A stretch of DNA of 64,000 bases, taken from positions 2,108,001-2,172,000 of the forward strand of contig NZ_AP025032.1 of NCBI RefSeq assembly GCF_019973775.1. Direction: 5' to 3'. Source of the DNA: Aureimonas sp. SA4125 (GTDB lineage Bacteria > Pseudomonadota > Alphaproteobacteria > Rhizobiales > Rhizobiaceae). Positions 37,939 through 48,726 of this stretch are shown here, in pieces (position 1 is the stretch's first letter; every line of letters starts with the position of its first letter). The translations under genes were made by a program, and so were the position numbers. The notes beneath the pieces are model-generated. The model worked only from the letters and a program-made list of their open reading frames with translations, did not search any database and was not told the DNA's origin.

Positions 37939-40014
37939 ATGGCCAAACTTAAAGTCGACGGCACCGAGATCGAAGTTCCCGACCACTTCACGCTGCTGCA
38001 GGCGGCGGAAGAGGCGGGCGTCGAGATTCCGCGCTTCTGCTTCCACGACCGCCTGTCGATCGCCGGCAACTGCCGCATGTGCCTCGTCGAGGTGAAGGGC
38101 GGACCGCCGAAGCCGACGGCGTCCTGCGCCATGAACGTGCGCGACCTCAGGCCAGGCCCGAACGGCGAGGCGCCGGAGATCTTCACCAACACGCCGATGG
38201 TGAAGAAGGCCCGCGAGGGCGTGATGGAATTCCTCTTGATCAACCATCCGCTCGATTGCCCGATCTGCGACCAGGGCGGCGAGTGCGACCTGCAGGACCA
38301 GGCCATGGCCTTCGGCGTCGACTCCTCGCGGTACCGCGAGAACAAGCGCGCCGTCGAGGACAAGTACATCGGCCCGTTGGTCAAGACGATCATGACGCGC
38401 TGCATCCATTGCACCCGTTGTGTCCGCTTCACGACCGAGATCGCCGGCATTTCCGAGCTCGGCCTGATCGGTCGCGGCGAGGACGCGGAGATCACCACCT
38501 ATCTCGAAAAGGCGATGAGCAGCGAGCTTCAGGGCAATGTCATCGACCTCTGCCCGGTCGGCGCGCTGACTTCGCGCCCCTATGCCTTCCAGGCGCGGCC
38601 TTGGGAGCTGTCGAAGACCGAGACGGTCGACGTCATGGACGCCGTCGGCTCGGCTATCCGCGTCGACACGCGCGGCCGCGAGGTCATGCGCATTCTCCCG
38701 CGGATCAACGAGTCTATCAACGAGGAGTGGATCTCCGACAAGACCCGCTTCGTCTGGGACGGTCTGCGCACGCAGCGCCTCGACAAGCCCTATGTCCGCC
38801 GCGACGGCCGCCTGCAGCCGGCTTCCTGGCCGGAGGCCTTTGCGGCCATCAAGGCGAAGGTTGACGCCTCGGCCGTCGGCAAAATTGGCGCGATTGCCGG
38901 CGATCTCGCCGCGGTCGAGGACATGTGGGCATTGAAGCGGTTGATGGAGGGCCTCGGCTCCGCCAATCTCGACTGCCGCCAGGACGGCGCCAAGCTCGAT
39001 CCGGCGGACGGCCGGGCGTCCTACCTCTTCAACACGACCATCGCCGGGATCGAGGATGCCGACGCGCTCCTCATCATTGGCGCCAATCCGCGCTTCGAGG
39101 CGTCCGTCCTCAACGCGCGCATCCGCAAGCGCTGGCGGCTCGGCGGATTTCCGATCGGCGTCATCGGCGAGAACACCGACCTGCGCTACGACGCGGTCTA
39201 TCTGGGGGCCGGCACCGATACGCTGTCCAGCATCGACGGCGCCAGCCACGAATTCTATGAGGCGCTGAAGGCAGCCGCCAGGCCGATGGTCATTGTCGGG
39301 CAGGGCGCTTTGTCCGGTCCCAATGGTGCGGCCGTGCTCGCCTCCGTCGCCGCTTTGGCGCGTGAGATCGGCGCGATCAGCGAGGGCTGGAACGGCTTCA
39401 ACGTGCTGCACAACGCCGCCTCGCGCGTCGGCGGCCTCGACATCGGCTTCGTGCCGGGCGAGGGCGGCCAGACCGCGGCCGAGATGGCGACCGGCGGTGT
39501 CGACCTCCTGTTCAACCTCGGCGCCGACGAGATCGACATCGCGGCTGGGCCCTTCGTCGTCTACACCGGCACGCATGGCGACAAGGGCGCGCACCGCGCC
39601 GACGTCATCCTGCCCGCTGCGGCCTATACCGAGAAGTCCGGGACCTGGGTCAATGTCGAGGGCAGGGCACAGACCGGCAGCCGCGCCGCCTTCCCGCCGG
39701 GCGATGCCCGCGAGGACTGGGCCATCTTCCGCGCTTTGTCTGCCGTCCTCGGCAAGCCCTTGCCCTTCGACTCGCTTGCCGCGCTGCGGCAGGAGATGTA
39801 CCAGTCCCACGCGCATTTCCGTTCGAACGCCGTCACCGTCGCCGATTCCTCCGTCATCACGGCGCTGGCAGACCGTGCAGGCGCGTTGACCGGCGGCGCC
39901 TTTGCCTCCGGCATCGGCGACTTCTACCTGACGAACCCGATCGCGCGGGCATCGAAGGTGATGGCGGAATGCTCGCGGCTGGCCCAGGCCGACCAACTCG
40001 AAGCAGCGGAATAG
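37939..40014 (+). CDS. nuoG: NADH-quinone oxidoreductase subunit G
   Basis: This 691-residue 75-kDa-type subunit carries the N1b, N4 and N5 clusters. N-terminal 2Fe-2S ligands are seen in [20 protein letters not shown], followed by the His/Cys region [15 protein letters not shown] and the 4Fe-4S motif [10 protein letters not shown]. The molybdopterin-like domain begins at about residue 215. The length is typical of alphaproteobacteria. Confidence 0.97.
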   Translation: MAKLKVDGTEIEVPDHFTLLQAAEEAGVEIPRFCFHDRLSIAGNCRMCLVEVKGGPPKPTASCAMNVRDLRPGPNGEAPEIFTNTPMVKKAREGVMEFLLINHPLDCPICDQGGECDLQDQAMAFGVDSSRYRENKRAVEDKYIGPLVKTIMTRCIHCTRCVRFTTEIAGISELGLIGRGEDAEITTYLEKAMSSELQGNVIDLCPVGALTSRPYAFQARPWELSKTETVDVMDAVGSAIRVDTRGREVMRILPRINESINEEWISDKTRFVWDGLRTQRLDKPYVRRDGRLQPASWPEAFAAIKAKVDASAVGKIGAIAGDLAAVEDMWALKRLMEGLGSANLDCRQDGAKLDPADGRASYLFNTTIAGIEDADALLIIGANPRFEASVLNARIRKRWRLGGFPIGVIGENTDLRYDAVYLGAGTDTLSSIDGASHEFYEALKAAARPMVIVGQGALSGPNGAAVLASVAALAREIGAISEGWNGFNVLHNAASRVGGLDIGFVPGEGGQTAAEMATGGVDLLFNLGADEIDIAAGPFVVYTGTHGDKGAHRADVILPAAAYTEKSGTWVNVEGRAQTGSRAAFPPGDAREDWAIFRALSAVLGKPLPFDSLAALRQEMYQSHAHFRSNAVTVADSSVITALADRAGALTGGAFASGIGDFYLTNPIARASKVMAECSRLAQADQLEAAE

Positions 40015-40025
40015 GAAGGCCGGAC

Positions 40026-41075
40026 GTGTCGGATTTCTTCACCCTCTATGCCTGGCCGGGCATCGTCATTCTGGCGCAGAGCGTCCTTTTCCTGGTCGTG
40101 CTTCTCGTCCTCATCGCCTACATCCTCCTCGCCGATCGCAAGATCTGGGCCGCGGTGCAGATGCGCCGGGGACCCAACGTCGTCGGGCCCTGGGGTCTTT
40201 TCCAGTCCTTTGCCGATCTCCTGAAATTCGTTCTCAAGGAGCCGGTGATCCCGGCCTCGGCCGACAAGTTCGTCTTCCTGCTCGCCCCGCTCGTGGCGGT
40301 GACGCTGGCGCTGGCGACCTTCGCGGTCGTGCCGGTGGCCGAGGGCTGGGTGATCGCCGACGTCAATATCGGCATCCTCTACATCTTCGCCATCTCCTCG
40401 CTCGAGGTCTATGGCGTGATCATGGGCGGCTGGGCCTCGAACTCGAAATACGCTTTTCTCGGCGCCCTGCGCTCGGCGGCGCAGATGGTCTCCTACGAGG
40501 TTTCGATCGGCTTCGTCATCGTCACCGTCCTCCTGTGCGTCGGATCTCTGAACCTCACCGACATCGTTCTGGCGCAAGGGACCGGCGTCGGCACGATGAT
40601 CGGCCTGCCCGGCAGTTTCCTCGACTGGCACTGGCTGTCGCTCTTCCCGATGTTCATCATCTTCTTCATCTCGGCGCTCGCCGAGACGAACCGGCCGCCC
40701 TTCGATCTCGTCGAGGCCGAATCCGAGCTCGTCGCCGGCTTCATGGTCGAGTACGGCTCGACCCCGTACATGATGTTCATGCTCGGCGAATACGCCGCCA
40801 TCACCCTGATGTGCTGCCTGACGACGATCCTCTTCCTCGGCGGCTGGCTGCCCCCGTTCGCCTTCGCCCCTTTCACCTGGGTGCCCGGCGTCATCTGGTT
40901 CCTCGCCAAGGTCGCGCTGGTCTTCTTCATGTTCGCGATGGTCAAGGCCTTCGTCCCGCGCTACCGCTACGACCAGCTGATGCGCTTGGGGTGGAAGGTG
41001 TTCCTGCCGATCTCGCTCGGCATGGTCGTCGTCGTCGCGTTCGTGCTGAAGCTCACTGGCTGGGGTCCGGCCTGA
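40026..41075 (+). CDS. nuoH: NADH-quinone oxidoreductase subunit H
   Basis: This 349-residue membrane subunit contacts the quinone site with eight predicted helices. Conserved loops are [38 protein letters not shown] and [11 protein letters not shown]. The start is GTG at 40026 after AGGAAGG, because no in-frame ATG fits the family start. Its stop overlaps the next start by one base. Confidence 0.97.
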   Translation: MSDFFTLYAWPGIVILAQSVLFLVVLLVLIAYILLADRKIWAAVQMRRGPNVVGPWGLFQSFADLLKFVLKEPVIPASADKFVFLLAPLVAVTLALATFAVVPVAEGWVIADVNIGILYIFAISSLEVYGVIMGGWASNSKYAFLGALRSAAQMVSYEVSIGFVIVTVLLCVGSLNLTDIVLAQGTGVGTMIGLPGSFLDWHWLSLFPMFIIFFISALAETNRPPFDLVEAESELVAGFMVEYGSTPYMMFMLGEYAAITLMCCLTTILFLGGWLPPFAFAPFTWVPGVIWFLAKVALVFFMFAMVKAFVPRYRYDQLMRLGWKVFLPISLGMVVVVAFVLKLTGWGPA

Positions 41076-41287
41076 TGACGGCGGCGATCATCGGCGCAGT
41101 CGTCGGGCTTGCCATCGGCATCGCGGACTTCGTCGTCCTCGGCGCCGCCGCCCGCAACAGCGCCGGCAGCCGGGGCGGTCCGCTCAAGATCATTCGCATG
41201 ATGTCGCTCGTGGTGTTTCCGATCGTCGGCTGGTTTGTCGGTCCGATCGTCGCTTCGAGCCTGTCCACTTCCAGCCTTGGAGGCTGA
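41075..41287 (+). CDS. Small two-helix membrane protein between nuoH and nuoI
   Basis: This 70-residue protein has two predicted membrane helices (about residues 4-25 and 43-61), separated by a basic loop RNSAGSRGGPLKIIR. The ATG at 41075 overlaps the nuoH stop in TGATG, so translation is coupled. It lies three bases before nuoI. It could be an accessory or assembly component of complex I or a passenger; no family is recognised. Confidence 0.7.
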   Translation: MTAAIIGAVVGLAIGIADFVVLGAAARNSAGSRGGPLKIIRMMSLVVFPIVGWFVGPIVASSLSTSSLGG

Positions 41288-41290
41288 TTT

Positions 41291-41782
41291 ATGAGCGCCG
41301 TCACCCAGACCATCCGGTCGCTGTTCCTGATCGAGTTCGTCAAAGCCTTCGGCATGTCGATGCGCTACTTCTTCGCGCCGAAGGCGACGATCAACTACCC
41401 CTTCGAGAAGAACCCGCAGAGCCCGCGCTTTCGCGGCGAGCATGCGCTGCGCCGTTATCCGAACGGCGAGGAACGCTGCATCGCCTGCAAGCTCTGCGAG
41501 GCGATCTGCCCGGCACAGGCCATCACCATCGAGGCCGGCCCGCGCCGCAACGACGGCACCCGGCGCACGGTGCGCTACGACATCGACATGGTGAAGTGCA
41601 TCTATTGCGGCTTCTGTCAGGAAGCCTGCCCGGTCGACGCGATCGTCGAGGGGCCGAACTTCGAGTTCTCCACGGAAACCCGCGAAGAGCTCTACTATGA
41701 CAAGGAGCGCCTGCTCGCCAATGGCGACCGTTGGGAGCAGGAACTCGCCCGCAACATTGCGCTCGACGCGCCGTACCGCTAA
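41291..41782 (+). CDS. nuoI: NADH-quinone oxidoreductase subunit I
   Basis: This 163-residue subunit binds clusters N6a and N6b. The two 4Fe-4S motifs are [12 protein letters not shown] and [12 protein letters not shown]. It connects the 75-kDa subunit to N2 in the peripheral arm. Size and motif spacing are normal. A 137-base gap to nuoJ follows. Confidence 0.98.
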   Translation: MSAVTQTIRSLFLIEFVKAFGMSMRYFFAPKATINYPFEKNPQSPRFRGEHALRRYPNGEERCIACKLCEAICPAQAITIEAGPRRNDGTRRTVRYDIDMVKCIYCGFCQEACPVDAIVEGPNFEFSTETREELYYDKERLLANGDRWEQELARNIALDAPYR

Positions 41783-41919
41783 TCCGGCAGCGAGTAGGGG
41801 AGTCGCCTGAGGCGACGCGCCGACATGCTGCCTTACTGACCATCCGCCCGCCAAGATCTCGCGCCGCTCGCCGGCCATGGGCTCGCAGACGACGACCGAC
41901 CAGACGAGGGAGCCCGACG

Positions 41920-42540
41920 ATGCTGGGCCTGCAGGCACTGTTCTTCTACATGTTTTCGGTGGTGACGGTCTTTTCGGCCGTCATGGTCGTCTTGTCGCGC
42001 AATCCGGTGCATTCGGTGCTGTTCCTGATCCTGACCTTCGTCAGCGCCGCCGGCCTCTTCCTTCTCACCGGCGCCGAGTTCCTCGCGCTGATCCTCATCG
42101 TCGTTTATGTCGGCGCCGTGGCGGTGCTCTTCCTCTTCGTCGTCATGATGCTCGACGTCGACTTCGCCGCCCTGAAGCGGGGCGCGCTGGAATATGCGCC
42201 GATCGGCGCCATCATCGGCCTCGTCCTCTTTGCCGAACTGATCGTCGCCGTGACGGGGACGGTCTATTCGCCGACCCTGGCCACGACGACCGCCTACCCG
42301 ACGCCGTCTCTGGACGTCACGTCGAACATCGAGGCGCTCGGCTTCATCCTCTACACCCGCTACGTCTATTTCTTCCAGGTTGCCGGCCTGATCCTCTTCG
42401 TCGCGATGATCGGGGCGATCGTCCTGACGCTGCGCCACAAGGAAGGCATCAAGCGGCAGTCGATCCCCGATCAGGTGGCGCGCAACCCCGCGACGGCGAT
42501 CGAGATCCGCAAGGTCGAGAGCGGACAGGGTCTCCGGTAG
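41920..42540 (+). CDS. nuoJ: NADH-quinone oxidoreductase subunit J
   Basis: This 206-residue membrane subunit has five helices, with the conserved pi-bulge helix in [17 protein letters not shown]. The ATG at 41920 is supported by a GAGGGAGC site eight bases before and gives the family start [10 protein letters not shown]. The tail after residue ~170 is hydrophilic. Confidence 0.96.
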   Translation: MLGLQALFFYMFSVVTVFSAVMVVLSRNPVHSVLFLILTFVSAAGLFLLTGAEFLALILIVVYVGAVAVLFLFVVMMLDVDFAALKRGALEYAPIGAIIGLVLFAELIVAVTGTVYSPTLATTTAYPTPSLDVTSNIEALGFILYTRYVYFFQVAGLILFVAMIGAIVLTLRHKEGIKRQSIPDQVARNPATAIEIRKVESGQGLR

Positions 42541-42562
42541 TTTCGAGGCAAGGAAAAACACC

Positions 42563-42871
42563 ATGGAAGTCGGTCTCGGACATTTTCTGACCGTCGGCGC
42601 GATCCTGTTCGTCACGGGCGTCTTCGGCATCTTTCTCAACCGCAAGAACATCATCACCATCATGATGTCGATCGAGCTGATCCTCCTGGCGGTGAACCTT
42701 AACCTCGTTGCGTTCTCGGCCTTCCTCAACGATCTCGTCGGCCAGGTCTTCGCGCTCTTCATCCTGACCGTCGCCGCCGCGGAAGCGGCGATCGGCCTTG
42801 CAATCCTCGTCGTCTTCTTCCGCAACCGCGGTTCGATCGCGGTCGAAGACGTCAACACGATGAAAGGCTGA
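42563..42871 (+). CDS. nuoK: NADH-quinone oxidoreductase subunit K
   Basis: This 102-residue antiporter-like membrane subunit has three helices. The two conserved glutamates are in the second ([17 protein letters not shown]) and third ([16 protein letters not shown]) helices. It has canonical length and lies seven bases before nuoL. Confidence 0.97.
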   Translation: MEVGLGHFLTVGAILFVTGVFGIFLNRKNIITIMMSIELILLAVNLNLVAFSAFLNDLVGQVFALFILTVAAAEAAIGLAILVVFFRNRGSIAVEDVNTMKG

Positions 42872-42877
42872 TCGTCG

Positions 42878-44884
42878 ATGTATCAAGCGATCGTCTTCCT
42901 GCCGCTCCTCGGCTTTCTCATCGTCGGCTTCTTCGGCAATTCGCTCGGCGCGAAGATGTCGGAATACATCACGACGGGCCTTCTCATCGTCGCGGCGGTT
43001 CTGTCCTGGATCGGCTTCATCTCCTTCGGCTTCGGCGAGGGCGAAACGCTGCGCGTTCCGCTCCTGACCTTTATCCAGTCCGGCACGTTCGACGTCTCCT
43101 GGTCGCTCCGGATCGACCGGCTGACCCTCGTGATGCTCGTCGTCGTCAACACCGTGTCGGCGCTCGTCCACGTCTACTCCATCGGCTACATGTCGCATGA
43201 TCCGCACCAGCCGCGGTTCTTCGCCTATCTCTCGCTCTTCACCTTCGCCATGCTGATGCTGGTGACGGCCAACAACCTCGTCCAGATGTTCTTCGGCTGG
43301 GAGGGGGTCGGTCTCGCCTCCTATCTGCTCATCGGTTTCTGGTACAAGAAGCCCTCGGCGAGCGCGGCCGCGATGAAGGCCTTCATCGTCAATCGAGTCG
43401 GCGATTTCGGTTTCATCCTCGGCATTTTCGGCGTCTTCGTGCTGTTCGGCTCGGCCAATCTCGACACGATCTTCGCGGGCGCGGCCGACATGGCGGCGCA
43501 GCTTGGCGGCGGCGGCGGCGAGCATGCGGCGGGAACCGCGGAGGCCGCGGCGACAGGGGCCTCCGTGCTCAACTTCGCCGGCTATTCGCTGCCGCTCGGC
43601 GCAGCGCTGACGGTCACCTGCCTGCTCCTCTTCATGGGCGCCATGGGCAAGTCGGCGCAGATCGGTCTGCACACCTGGCTGCCGGACGCCATGGAAGGCC
43701 CGACCCCGGTGTCGGCGCTGATCCATGCCGCGACGATGGTCACCGCCGGCGTCTTCATGCTCGCCCGCATGTCGCCGATCTTCGAACTCTCGCCGACGGC
43801 GTTGACATTCGTCACTTTCATCGGTGCGACGACGGCAATCTTTGCCGCGACGATCGGGCTCGTGCAGACCGACATCAAGCGCGTCATCGCCTATTCGACC
43901 TGTTCGCAGCTCGGCTACATGTTCGTGGCGCTCGGCTGTGGTGCCTACGGGCCGGCGGTCTTCCACCTTTTCACCCACGCCTTCTTCAAGGCACTGCTCT
44001 TCCTGGGCGCCGGCTCGGTCATCCATGCGGTGGGCGGCGAGCAGGACATGCGCAACATGGGCGGACTGCGCAAGCACATCCCGAAGACCTACTGGATGAT
44101 GATCATCGGCACCGTGGCGCTCACGGGATTCCCGTTCACGGCCGGTTACTTCTCCAAGGACGCGATCATCGAGAGCGCCTTTGCCGCCCACAACGCCTGG
44201 GCCGGCTACGCCTTCGTCCTGACGGTCCTCGCCGCGCTCCTGACGAGTTTCTACTCCTGGCGGCTGATCTTCATGACCTTCCACGGCAAGCCGCGGGCGT
44301 CGCACGAGGTCATGCACCACGTGCATGAATCGCCGATGGTGATGCTCGTGCCGCTGTTCGTGCTGGCCGTCGGCGCGCTCTTTGCCGGCATCGTCTTCGA
44401 GCCCTACTTCATCGGCGAGGGCTACGAGACGTTCTGGAACGCCGCGCTCTTCACGTCAGCCGAAAACCACATCCTGCACGATATCCACGAGACGCCGTTC
44501 TGGGCGGCCTTCTCGCCGACCGTGGCGATGGCGATCGGCTTCGTCCTCGCCTACGTCTTCTACATCCGCTCTCCGGAAATGCCGAAGCGGCTCGCCGCGC
44601 AGCATCGCGGCCTCTACCAGTTCCTCCTGAACAAGTGGTACTTCGACGAGCTCTACGACTTCCTGTTCGTCCGCCCGGCCAAGGCCATTGGCAACTTCTT
44701 CTGGAAGACCGGCGATGTCGGCATCATCGACCGCTACGGTCCCGATGCCGTATCGGCCCGCGTCGTCGACGTCACGGGCCGGGTGGTCCGGCTGCAAAGC
44801 GGCTATCTCTATCACTACGCCTTCGCCATGCTGATCGGCATCGCCGCCATGGTCACCTGGATGATGGCCGGAGGAGCACGCTGA
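42878..44884 (+). CDS. nuoL: NADH-quinone oxidoreductase subunit L
   Basis: This 668-residue antiporter-like proton-pumping subunit has about sixteen helices. Motifs [19 protein letters not shown] and [21 protein letters not shown] place the conserved Glu and Lys. The long lateral helix occupies the C-terminal part. A glycine/alanine-rich loop at about residues 205-225 is slightly longer than usual. Its stop overlaps nuoM by one base. Confidence 0.97.
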   Translation: MYQAIVFLPLLGFLIVGFFGNSLGAKMSEYITTGLLIVAAVLSWIGFISFGFGEGETLRVPLLTFIQSGTFDVSWSLRIDRLTLVMLVVVNTVSALVHVYSIGYMSHDPHQPRFFAYLSLFTFAMLMLVTANNLVQMFFGWEGVGLASYLLIGFWYKKPSASAAAMKAFIVNRVGDFGFILGIFGVFVLFGSANLDTIFAGAADMAAQLGGGGGEHAAGTAEAAATGASVLNFAGYSLPLGAALTVTCLLLFMGAMGKSAQIGLHTWLPDAMEGPTPVSALIHAATMVTAGVFMLARMSPIFELSPTALTFVTFIGATTAIFAATIGLVQTDIKRVIAYSTCSQLGYMFVALGCGAYGPAVFHLFTHAFFKALLFLGAGSVIHAVGGEQDMRNMGGLRKHIPKTYWMMIIGTVALTGFPFTAGYFSKDAIIESAFAAHNAWAGYAFVLTVLAALLTSFYSWRLIFMTFHGKPRASHEVMHHVHESPMVMLVPLFVLAVGALFAGIVFEPYFIGEGYETFWNAALFTSAENHILHDIHETPFWAAFSPTVAMAIGFVLAYVFYIRSPEMPKRLAAQHRGLYQFLLNKWYFDELYDFLFVRPAKAIGNFFWKTGDVGIIDRYGPDAVSARVVDVTGRVVRLQSGYLYHYAFAMLIGIAAMVTWMMAGGAR

Positions 44885-46392
44885 TGGATTGGCCGATACT
44901 CTCCGTCGTCACCTTCCTTCCCCTGGTCGGCGTGGCGCTGATTGCCATCACCGGTGACTCCGACGAGGCTGCGCGCACGAACATCCGGCGCATCGCGCTG
45001 GTCACGACGGTCATTACCTTTCTCGTCTCGCTGCTGATCTGGACCGGCTTCGACAATTCGCTTGCCGGCTTCCAGATGGTCGAGGACGTCGAGTGGCTGG
45101 GTGTCGGCGGCATCGGCTATCACATGGGCGTCGATGGCATCTCGATGCTGTTCGTGATCCTCACCACCTTCCTGATGCCGATCTGCATCCTGGCCAGCTG
45201 GGAGACCATCGCGGCCCGGCTGAAGACCTACATGATCGCGTTCCTGCTCTTGGAAACGCTCGTCATCGGCGTCTTCTGCGCGCTCGACATCGTGCTGTTC
45301 TACGTCTTCTTCGAGGGCAGCCTGATCCCGATGTTCCTGATCATCGGCGTGTTCGGCGGCAAGCGCCGGGTCTATGCCAGCTACAAGTTCTTCCTCTACA
45401 CCTTCCTCGGCTCCGTCCTCATGCTCGTCGCCATCATGTCGATGTCGTGGACGGCAGGAACGACCTCGATCCCGGAACTACTCGCCTTCCAGTTCCCGGC
45501 ATCGATGCAGACCTGGCTCTGGCTCGCCTTCTTTGCTTCCTTCGCCGTCAAGATGCCGATGTGGCCGGTCCACACCTGGCTGCCGGATGCGCATGTCGAG
45601 GCGCCGACGGCAGGCTCGGTGATCCTGGCGGGCATCCTTCTGAAGCTCGGCGGCTACGGCTTCATCCGCTTCTCGCTGCCGATGTTCCCGCTTGCCTCGG
45701 CCGACTTTGCGCCGCTCGTCTTCACCCTCTCTGTGGTGGCGATCATCTACACCTCGCTGGTGGCGCTCATGCAGCAGGACATCAAGAAGCTGATCGCCTA
45801 CTCCTCGGTCGCCCACATGGGCTTCGTGACCATGGGCATCTTCGCGGCGAACGAGCAGGGCGTGCAGGGGGCGATCTTCCAGATGCTCTCGCATGGTCTC
45901 ATCTCGGGCGCGCTGTTCCTCTGCGTCGGCATCGTCTACGACCGGATGCACACCCGCGAGATCTCCGCCTATGGCGGTCTCGTCAGCCGCATGCCGGCCT
46001 ATGCGACCGTCTTCATGCTGTTCACCATGGCCAATGTCGGTCTCCCCGGCACCTCCGGTTTCGTCGGCGAATTCCTGACGCTTCTCGGCGTCTTTCAGGT
46101 GAACAGCTGGGTGGCGATCTTCGCCGCGACGGGCGTCATTCTGTCTGCCGGCTACGCGCTCTGGCTCTACCGCCGCGTGATCTTCGGGGCGTTGGAGAAG
46201 GAGAACCTGAAGCAGATCCTCGACCTGTCGACGCGGGAAAAGGTGCTGCTTTATCCGCTGGCGGTGCTGACGATCTTCTTCGGCGTCTATCCGGCACCGG
46301 TGCTCGATGCGACGGCGGCCTCTGTCCAGGCCCTCGTCTCCAACTATTCCGCCGCCATCGAGGCTGCCCAATCCCTCGCGATGGCAAAGTAG
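44884..46392 (+). CDS. nuoM: NADH-quinone oxidoreductase subunit M
   Basis: This 502-residue antiporter-like subunit shows [18 protein letters not shown] (conserved Glu) and [26 protein letters not shown] (conserved Lys). Its ATG overlaps the nuoL stop in TGATG. About fourteen helices are predicted. The length is normal. Confidence 0.97.
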   Translation: MDWPILSVVTFLPLVGVALIAITGDSDEAARTNIRRIALVTTVITFLVSLLIWTGFDNSLAGFQMVEDVEWLGVGGIGYHMGVDGISMLFVILTTFLMPICILASWETIAARLKTYMIAFLLLETLVIGVFCALDIVLFYVFFEGSLIPMFLIIGVFGGKRRVYASYKFFLYTFLGSVLMLVAIMSMSWTAGTTSIPELLAFQFPASMQTWLWLAFFASFAVKMPMWPVHTWLPDAHVEAPTAGSVILAGILLKLGGYGFIRFSLPMFPLASADFAPLVFTLSVVAIIYTSLVALMQQDIKKLIAYSSVAHMGFVTMGIFAANEQGVQGAIFQMLSHGLISGALFLCVGIVYDRMHTREISAYGGLVSRMPAYATVFMLFTMANVGLPGTSGFVGEFLTLLGVFQVNSWVAIFAATGVILSAGYALWLYRRVIFGALEKENLKQILDLSTREKVLLYPLAVLTIFFGVYPAPVLDATAASVQALVSNYSAAIEAAQSLAMAK

Positions 46393-46401
46393 CCGGAGAC
46401 G

Positions 46402-47847
46402 ATGATGACACCCGACTTCCTCTCCGCCAGCCTGCCGCTCGTCGCTCCCGAGATGATCCTCGCGGTCGGCAGCATGGCTCTCCTGATGCTCGGCGTCTTC
46501 ATCGGCGACAAAAGCTCCCGCATGATCGCCATGCTGAGCGTGGTGCTCATCGTCATTGCCGGCTTCTGGCTGGTGTTGGCGACGCCCAATGGCATCGCCT
46601 TCGGCGGGTCCTTCATCTCTGACGCCTTCGCTCGCTTCATGAAGGTCCTCGTTCTCGTCGGCTCGGCCGTCGCCATTCTCCTGGCGCGCGGCTCCTCGGC
46701 CAGCGACCGTCTCGATCGCTTCGAGTTCCCGGTGCTGGTCGTGCTCGCGACGGTCGGGATGATGCTGATGGTCTCCGCCGGCGATCTGGTCGCGCTCTAT
46801 CTCGGTCTGGAACTCTCCTCGCTCGCGCTCTACGTGCTTGCCGCCTTCAACCGCGACAGCGAACGTTCGACCGAGGCCGGCCTCAAGTATTTCGTCCTCG
46901 GCGCTCTTTCGTCGGGCATGCTCCTCTACGGTGCCTCGCTCGTCTACGGTTTCACCGGGCAGGTCGGCTTTGCCGAGATCGCGGCTGCGTTGACGGCCGA
47001 GGGACGCTCGGTCGGTCTCGTCGTCGGTCTCGTCTTTGTGCTCGCGGGCCTTGCCTTCAAGATTTCCGCCGTGCCCTTCCACATGTGGACGCCGGACGTC
47101 TACGAGGGCTCGCCGACCCCGGTGACGGCGCTCTTCGCCGCAGGGCCGAAGGTGGCGGCCATGGCGCTGCTGACGCGCTTCACCATCCAGGGTTTCGCTC
47201 CGCTGACCGCCGACTGGCAGCAGGTCATCGTCTTCATCTCCATCGCATCCATGGGGTTCGGCGCCTTCGCGGCGATCGGGCAGAACAACATCAAGCGGCT
47301 GATGGCCTACTCGTCCATCGGCCACATGGGCTATGCCCTCGTCGGGCTTGCTGCAGCCGATGCCGCCGGCGTTCGCGGCGTTCTCATCTACATGGCGACC
47401 TATGTCGCCATGACCGCGGGGACCTTCGCGGTGATCCTCGCCATGCGGCGCAAGGGCGGGCAGGTTGAGGACATCTACCAGTTGTCGGGCCTGTCGCAGA
47501 CCAATCCGATGATGGCGCTGGGGCTGACCGTCCTGATGCTCTCGCTCGCCGGCCTCCCGCCGCTCGTCGGCTTCATCGGCAAGTATTACGTCTTCATGGC
47601 CGCCGTCGGCGCAGGCCTCGTGCCGCTGGCGGTGATCGGCGTCATCGCCTCGACCATTGGGCTCTTCTACTACCTGCGCGTCGTCAAGGTGATGTGGTTC
47701 GACGCGCCGGCGGAAGGCTTCCTGCCGATGACCATCGAGCTCCGGGCGGTGCTGGCGATTTCTGCGATCTTCGTCTTCCCGATCTACCTCTTCGTCGGCC
47801 CTTCGCTGCTGGCGGCCGCTGAAGCTGCGGCGGCGACATTCTTTTAG
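46402..47847 (+). CDS. nuoN: NADH-quinone oxidoreductase subunit N
   Basis: This 481-residue antiporter-like subunit ends the complex I operon. It has [41 protein letters not shown] and [15 protein letters not shown]. Two in-frame ATGs (46402 and 46405) are possible starts. A biotin ligase gene follows after seven bases and is probably co-transcribed. Confidence 0.97.
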   Translation: MMTPDFLSASLPLVAPEMILAVGSMALLMLGVFIGDKSSRMIAMLSVVLIVIAGFWLVLATPNGIAFGGSFISDAFARFMKVLVLVGSAVAILLARGSSASDRLDRFEFPVLVVLATVGMMLMVSAGDLVALYLGLELSSLALYVLAAFNRDSERSTEAGLKYFVLGALSSGMLLYGASLVYGFTGQVGFAEIAAALTAEGRSVGLVVGLVFVLAGLAFKISAVPFHMWTPDVYEGSPTPVTALFAAGPKVAAMALLTRFTIQGFAPLTADWQQVIVFISIASMGFGAFAAIGQNNIKRLMAYSSIGHMGYALVGLAAADAAGVRGVLIYMATYVAMTAGTFAVILAMRRKGGQVEDIYQLSGLSQTNPMMALGLTVLMLSLAGLPPLVGFIGKYYVFMAAVGAGLVPLAVIGVIASTIGLFYYLRVVKVMWFDAPAEGFLPMTIELRAVLAISAIFVFPIYLFVGPSLLAAAEAAAATFF

Positions 47848-47854
47848 TGGGACG

Positions 47855-48616
47855 GTGAGCAGGCTGCCGCGCCGACATCTGGCGCTTGATGAGGTCGGCT
47901 CGACCAATGTCGTCGCGCTCGACGCCGCGCGTGCGGGAGACCCCGGCAGCCTGTGGGTGACCGCGGAGCGTCAGTCGGCAGGCCGCGGCAGGCGCGCGCG
48001 GCCTTGGGTTTCCGAGCGCGGCAACCTATATGCGTCACTGCTCCTGATCGATCCGGCCGGGATGGTCGATCTGCAGAACCTGCCGCTTGTCGCCGCCGTC
48101 GGTGTTCGGAACGGACTGGCGACCCTGGAGGGCGCCGCCCGTCGCGATATCCGGATCAAGTGGCCGAACGACATTCTGGTGAACGGTCGCAAATGCGTCG
48201 GCATTCTCCTCGAAAGCGAGCGGCTTTCGGACGGTCGGTTTGCCATCGTCATCGGCTGCGGTGTCAACGTCGAGAACGTGCCGGACGACACGCCCTATCC
48301 CGTCACCGGGCTCCGGCGCGAGGGCGTGACGGCAAGCGTCTCCGATGTCTTCGCCGCGCTGGCGACCGGCGTCGAGCAAGCCCTCGCGCTGTGGCAGCGC
48401 GGAAGAAATTTCTCTGCCGTCCGGCAGACCTGGATAGACCATGCCGCGGGGATCGGCATGCCCTGCACCGTGCGAATGAACAACGCGGTGATCGAGGGGA
48501 CGTTCGTCGACCTCGACGACACCGGCCGATTGATCCTGGCGGATGACAGCGGCGGACGCCGATCGATTTCGGCAGGAGACCTGTTTCTCCTCGGCTCCTC
48601 GGGCGACGCGCCATAG
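47855..48616 (+). CDS. birA: Biotin--[acetyl-CoA-carboxylase] ligase
   Basis: This 253-residue enzyme attaches biotin to the biotin carboxyl carrier protein. It has SAGRGRRARPW (the ATP/biotin loop, about residue 41), KWPNDILVNGRKCVGILLE and a C-terminal SH3-like part with GTFVDLDDTGRLIL. There is no N-terminal HTH, so it is not a repressor, as is usual in this class. The start is GTG at 47855, seven bases after nuoN. Confidence 0.92.
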   Translation: MSRLPRRHLALDEVGSTNVVALDAARAGDPGSLWVTAERQSAGRGRRARPWVSERGNLYASLLLIDPAGMVDLQNLPLVAAVGVRNGLATLEGAARRDIRIKWPNDILVNGRKCVGILLESERLSDGRFAIVIGCGVNVENVPDDTPYPVTGLRREGVTASVSDVFAALATGVEQALALWQRGRNFSAVRQTWIDHAAGIGMPCTVRMNNAVIEGTFVDLDDTGRLILADDSGGRRSISAGDLFLLGSSGDAP

Positions 48617-48726
48617 CGCGGCGCGGAGGCACCTGCAGCCGAACGAAGAATTGCCGGCTTGAGGCCGGATCTGAATGCGTGATGTGAACCGGCGGAATCG
48701 CCCTTTGAAGATGAAGTGAAAACACC

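Noticed and set aside
37807..39996. Minus-strand open frame opposite nuoG (about 729 codons)
   Set aside because: Antisense shadow; nuoG cysteine motifs are all present on the plus strand.
42449..44326. Long minus-strand open frame opposite nuoK and nuoL (about 625 codons)
   Set aside because: Same antisense effect, with Glu/Asp/Arg/His-rich translation and no recognisable domain.
45478..47907. Long minus-strand open frame opposite nuoM and nuoN (about 809 codons)
   Set aside because: Highly charged low-information sequence caused by antisense reading of hydrophobic codons; the sense strand encodes intact nuoM and nuoN.
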